This document shows, piece by piece, positions 60,840 through 64,000 of a DNA stretch of 64,000 nucleotides. Positions within the stretch are counted from its first letter, which is position 1, and each line of letters opens with the position of its first letter. The stretch comes from Sphingomonas caeni (GTDB lineage: Bacteria; Pseudomonadota; Alphaproteobacteria; Sphingomonadales; Sphingomonadaceae): the NCBI RefSeq assembly GCF_026013415.1, contig NZ_JAPDOK010000001.1, positions 809,342-873,341 on the forward strand. Reading direction: 5' to 3'. The notes beneath the pieces were generated by a model that was given only the letters and a program-made list of their open reading frames with translations, ran no database searches and was not told where the DNA came from. Made by a program: the position numbers and the translations under genes.

Positions 60840-62372
60840 TCAGCTCGCGACCTGGCCGGCCAGCTGCTGCAGCTTGATCAGGACGAATTCGGCGGGCTTG
60901 AGCGGGGCGAAGCCGACGATGATGTTGACCACGCCCTTGTCGATGTCGCGCTGCGGGTTGGTCTCGCGGTCGCACTTGACCAGATAGGCCTCTTTCGGGG
61001 TCTTGCCCTGAAAGGCCTGCTGCTCGAACAGCCCCTGCATGAACGCACCGATATTGAGCCGGATCTGAGCCCAGAGCGGCTCGTCATTGGGCTCGAACAC
61101 CACCCATTGGGTCGCGCGGTAGAGCGTTTCCTCGATGAAATAGGCGGTCCGCCGGATCGGCAGATACTTCCACTGGTCGGCCAGCGCATCGGCACCACGA
61201 AGCGTACGCCCGCCCCACACGATATTGCCGATCACCGGGAAGCTGCGCAGGCAATCGATGCCAAGCTTGTTGAGCCGCCCATTCTCGGCATCGGTCATCT
61301 TGACCGCGAGCTGGGGCACGCCGACCAGGGTCGCGTCGGTGCCCGCGGGCGCCTTCCACACGCCGCGCGTCGCATCGGTGCGCGCGATCACACCCGCCAC
61401 CGCGCCGCTCGGCGCGAAGCTCGCCAGGCGATTCTCCTGGAGCGGATCGGGCGCCATGATGCGCGGGAAATAGATGGCGCCATTGTCGAGCTTGGTCACC
61501 AGCGCGTCGAAGCCGGTCTCGGCGGCGTTCACCGGATCGGCGGCGCTGCTCCACGCGCCCGGCGCGTCGAGCAGATAGACCGCGCGGCGCTCGCGCGCAT
61601 AGGAGAGCGCGGCATTGTGGGTCGCGCTGCCGATATCGTCGGTCAGCGTCAGCGGCGGGATGCACAGCAGGTTGAACAGATCGGCCTTTTCGAGCGCGTA
61701 GAGCCCGCTCTTGGTGGCGCGCAGGGGCGCGGCCGAGAGTTCGGCATCGGTCAGCGCGACGCTGTCGCTCCCGCCGACAAAGGGCTGGAAGGCGACTGCG
61801 GTGGGCCGGTTGGTCGGCGGCGCGCCGAGCACCGAGGCGAGCGCCGATTCCTGATCGAGGATCGTGCCGACATAGCGCTTGTCGCCCGGCGTGGTGGTGA
61901 GGTTGAGGAATATCTCGGTCGCGAGCACCACGGTCGGATCGGCAAGATCGACCTCGCGGATGGTCAGGTTGAACGCGCCAGGGAATGCGGGGGCCGAATC
62001 CTCGACCATCACGCGCAGCTGATTGCCCCAGTCGCCGACACTGTCGGCCTCGAGCGTCAGACTGCCGCCCACGCCCGCGGGCAGGATGACCTTGGCGGTC
62101 ACCCCGCCCTTCTGCACGCGGACGATGATCGCGTCGGCGCCGCCATTCATGAAATATTGGGCGACCGAATAGCTCATCGGGCTCGAGCGCGAGAGCCCGC
62201 CGAAGCGGCGGGAATAATCGCCGAAATTGGCGATGCGGACCGGCGTATCGACCGGCCCGCGCGGGGCGGCGCCGATGAAAGCGGTGATCGAGGTCGCCAC
62301 GCCGACGATCGTCCGGACGCTGCTGGGCGTCTCCTCGATATAGACGCCGGGATGGGCCAAAGTCTGGGGCAT
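60840..62372 (-). CDS. eCIS contractile sheath protein
   Basis: A 510-residue tail-sheath homologue. The N-terminal HPGVYIEETPSSVRTIVGVATSITAFIG and the C-terminal domain (AYFIEETLYRATQWVVFEPN, LFEQQAFQGKTPKEAYLVKCD, VNIIVGFAPLKPAEFVLI) carry the classic sheath signatures. The C-terminal end should mediate inter-subunit beta-strand exchange in the contracted state. It is the second gene of the operon. Only one sheath gene is present, where Photorhabdus and Serratia systems have several. Confidence 0.95.
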   Translation of the reverse strand: MPQTLAHPGVYIEETPSSVRTIVGVATSITAFIGAAPRGPVDTPVRIANFGDYSRRFGGLSRSSPMSYSVAQYFMNGGADAIIVRVQKGGVTAKVILPAGVGGSLTLEADSVGDWGNQLRVMVEDSAPAFPGAFNLTIREVDLADPTVVLATEIFLNLTTTPGDKRYVGTILDQESALASVLGAPPTNRPTAVAFQPFVGGSDSVALTDAELSAAPLRATKSGLYALEKADLFNLLCIPPLTLTDDIGSATHNAALSYARERRAVYLLDAPGAWSSAADPVNAAETGFDALVTKLDNGAIYFPRIMAPDPLQENRLASFAPSGAVAGVIARTDATRGVWKAPAGTDATLVGVPQLAVKMTDAENGRLNKLGIDCLRSFPVIGNIVWGGRTLRGADALADQWKYLPIRRTAYFIEETLYRATQWVVFEPNDEPLWAQIRLNIGAFMQGLFEQQAFQGKTPKEAYLVKCDRETNPQRDIDKGVVNIIVGFAPLKPAEFVLIKLQQLAGQVAS

Positions 62373-62424
62373 GTTCGCCTCCTGTCATGAGGGTCGCCGG
62401 GCGCGCCGGCGGAGGAGCCGGCGC

Positions 62425-62829
62425 TCAGGTCTTGCGCGCGGCGACCAGCTCGATCGTGGCCCAGATGTCCGGTGACCCCACCACCTTGGCGAAGTTGAGG
62501 ATCGCCTTGAGCGGGGCGCCGGGCAGCAGCGAGAGCGAGGCGCCCGCCAGCAGCAAGGGCTGCGTCAGCGGCAGCTTGCCGGTCTTTTTGGGGGTTCCGG
62601 CGCCATCGCTGATGATGACGGTCACATCGGCCGTCGGGACCGAGCTGTGCACCACGAGCAGGAGGAGCTTGTCGAGAGCGGCGGGTTGAAGATCGACCTC
62701 GACATCGTTTCCGTCGTTCTTGATCTTGACCACGGCCTTGTCGATCGCGCCGATTTCGGGACTGCTGGTCGCGGTGACCGCAGGTCCCCCAGCGACTTGT
62801 GCGGCGAAATTCCAGACGAGTTGGAGCAT
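62425..62829 (-). CDS. Leading small protein of the eCIS operon (unknown function)
   Basis: A 134-residue protein translated from ATG 62829 after an excellent AAGGAGGA site (seven bases upstream). It reads as a compact beta-rich fold (VVKIKNDGNDVEVDLQPAALDKLLLLVVHSS) with no known family. As the first gene of the operon, next to sheath, it may be a regulator, a fold-specific accessory, or a sheath-associated cap. It has no signal peptide. Confidence 0.7.
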   Translation of the reverse strand: MLQLVWNFAAQVAGGPAVTATSSPEIGAIDKAVVKIKNDGNDVEVDLQPAALDKLLLLVVHSSVPTADVTVIISDGAGTPKKTGKLPLTQPLLLAGASLSLLPGAPLKAILNFAKVVGSPDIWATIELVAARKT

Positions 62830-62987
62830 TACAGAATCCTCCTTCGGATCTGCATGATGAAAAACAGGATTTTAAGCACGCAATTCAGTACAGAAGCCGA
62901 AGAATATATTTACCTTTCGGCGACTCGCCCGACCGTTAGCCACATAAGGCTGCATCAACTGGATGGTGTTGTAAACACTATTACTCG

Positions 62988-63016
62988 GATAAAAGTAAAG
63001 CGTGCGCTATTGCCAA
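62988..63016 (-). promoter_or_regulatory. AT-rich leader of the eCIS operon with weak promoter candidate
   Basis: The 392-bp gene-free stretch 62,830-63,221 separates the leftward operon from the rightward sugar kinase. Its first 200 bp (62,840-63,020) are strikingly AT-rich for this genome. On the minus strand TTGGCA (63011-63016) and TTTATC (62988-62993) are spaced by 17 bases; the first is a good -35, the second a poor -10. Its right half (63,020-63,221) is GC-rich, and I see nothing else in it. Confidence 0.25.
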
Positions 63017-63221
63017 TTTGGACCTAATCGAATCGCGCCTATTACATAGGGATAGCCGCGATTCCCGGTTCCGGGCGGGCGGAAAGCATCCGCTATCAGC
63101 CAAGTATTCGTGGGACCCGGTTTCGCCCGGCTCGACCTGATCTTCGCACGGTTCGACCGCGCATCCGGGCATCAGACGAGGTTGTGCTTCGCCGGGATCA
63201 CTTCCATGAGTGCGCGCGACC

Positions 63222-64000
63222 ATGGGTACGAACACGGGGCTGATCGCCGTCGACTGGGGCACCACCAACCGCCGCGCCTGGGCGCTGGCGGCGGACGGCG
63301 CCGTCGAGGACCGCATCGCCGATGGGCTGGGCATTCTTTCGGTCCCCGATTTCCCCGCGGCGATTGCCGCGCTGCGCGCACGCTGGGGCGATCGGCCGAT
63401 GCTGCTCGCGGGGATGGTGGGGTCGAACCGCGGATGGATCGAGGCCCCCTATGTCCCCTGCCCCGCCGGGATCGCCGAACTCGCGAACGGGCTGATGCGC
63501 GCCGAGGGCGCCGCGATCGTGCCCGGTGTGTGCGATATCGAGGATGTGATGCGCGGCGAGGAGGTGCAGCTGATCGGCGCGGTCGCGGCCGGGCTGATGC
63601 CCCGCGACGGCGCCGCCTGCCTGCCCGGCACCCACGCCAAATGGGCACGGATCGAGGATGGCGCTATCGCGGGGTTCCGCACCGTGATGACCGGCGAGAT
63701 CTTCGCGCTTCTCAAGCAGCATTCGATCCTGTCGGCACAGCTCCAGGCGCCGGTGCGGGTCGGCGACGCCTTCATCGAGGGCGTGCAGCGCGGGCTCGAC
63801 GAGGGGGAATTGCTCGCCGACCTGTTCACGATCCGCGCCCGCGCGCTGCTCGGCGGGATCGACGATCCGGCGAGCCATGCCAGCGGCCTGCTGATCGGCA
63901 GCGACGTCGCGATCGGGCTCGGCGTGGCCGATGACGGGCCGGTCGCGCTGATCGGCGACCCCGCACTCACCGCGCTCTACGCCGCCGCGCTGGAGGAAGC
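63222..64000 (+). CDS. dgoK: 2-dehydro-3-deoxygalactonokinase-like sugar kinase (partial, runs off the window)
   Basis: The frame from ATG 63222 starts MGTNTGLIAVDWGTTNRRAW, the ASKHA-type phosphate loop of the DgoK family. It continues with GMVGSNRGWIEAPYVPCPAG, CLPGTHAKWARIEDGAIAGFRT and MTGEIFALLKQHS, all typical of 2-dehydro-3-deoxygalactonokinase. It phosphorylates the keto-deoxy intermediate of galactose catabolism. The 3' end lies beyond position 64000, so only about 259 residues are visible. No aldolase or transporter partner is in the window. Confidence 0.88.
   Translation, partial: MGTNTGLIAVDWGTTNRRAWALAADGAVEDRIADGLGILSVPDFPAAIAALRARWGDRPMLLAGMVGSNRGWIEAPYVPCPAGIAELANGLMRAEGAAIVPGVCDIEDVMRGEEVQLIGAVAAGLMPRDGAACLPGTHAKWARIEDGAIAGFRTVMTGEIFALLKQHSILSAQLQAPVRVGDAFIEGVQRGLDEGELLADLFTIRARALLGGIDDPASHASGLLIGSDVAIGLGVADDGPVALIGDPALTALYAAALEE

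Noticed and set aside
39063..62829. Type VI secretion system
   Set aside because: No TssJLM membrane complex, ClpV or paired TssB/TssC sheath genes are present; the sheath is a single phage-type protein.
62830..63221. attR-like copy of the tRNA-Arg 3' end
   Set aside because: I compared the last 27 bases of the tRNA with this stretch by eye and found no repeat of useful length.

Overview
The window looks like chromosomal DNA of a Sphingomonadaceae alphaproteobacterium, probably Sphingomonas or a close relative. It is uniformly GC-rich. It carries a CcrM-type GANTC methylase, an aa3-type cytochrome oxidase subunit IV peptide leading a three-gene transhydrogenase operon, a DUF6456 protein, DUF1272 and DUF1772 proteins, and a Tat-exported Gfo/Idh/MocA oxidoreductase related to the Zymomonas glucose-fructose enzyme. 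No genus-level marker gene is present, so this placement is inferred from gene content.

Bases 1-38,950 are mostly housekeeping. In order they hold: a DapF-like epimerase, a GST, a LysE exporter and a serine hydrolase; a divergent DUF6456/HTH regulator pair; two tandem small secreted paralogues; tRNA-Val; a receiver-like/winged-helix regulator with a candidate operator cluster; the coxIV-pntAA-ORF-pntAB-pntB operon; an orphan sigma-54 response regulator; SDR and AlkD-like genes; the oxidoreductase; folP; ccrM with an unusual 383-bp upstream region; rnhB, a thiD-VOC fusion and glmM; a dicarboxylate symporter; a single-domain response regulator; a small secreted-protein gene broken by an in-frame TGA; gor and pgi with a REP-like palindrome between them; lepB-rnc-era plus a nitrilase-like gene lacking its catalytic cysteine; a sirtuin, a GNAT and a PQQ dehydrogenase; dapB and nth; and tRNA-Arg(CCG).

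Bases 39,069-62,829 form one leftward block of 19 tightly packed genes, many joined by 4-bp ATGA or GTGA overlaps. It encodes an extracellular contractile injection system (eCIS), a phage-tail-like machine. Recognisable parts are sheath, tube, AAA+ ATPase, DUF4255/Pvc16-like terminator, CIS-tube adaptor, LysM-like baseplate protein, gp27-like hub, gp5-like spike, PAAR-like tip, gp25, a gp6/J-like wedge, a second large wedge protein, a tail-protein-I homologue, and a 1,032-residue DUF6519/Ig-like/beta-helix protein. In the middle sits a 1,083-residue protein with a DUF4157 (eCIS core) domain, an HNH-nuclease-like motif and a long beta-rich tail; this is the best effector candidate. I see only one sheath gene and no conventional tape-measure gene. 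The block is preceded by an AT-rich leader and ends 120 bp from tRNA-Arg.

The window ends inside a rightward gene for a 2-dehydro-3-deoxygalactonokinase-like sugar kinase. Two gene-free stretches exceed 300 bp. One is 19,986-20,368, which holds the ccrM control region and a 33-bp perfect palindrome. The other is 62,830-63,221, the divergent AT-rich leader of the eCIS operon.
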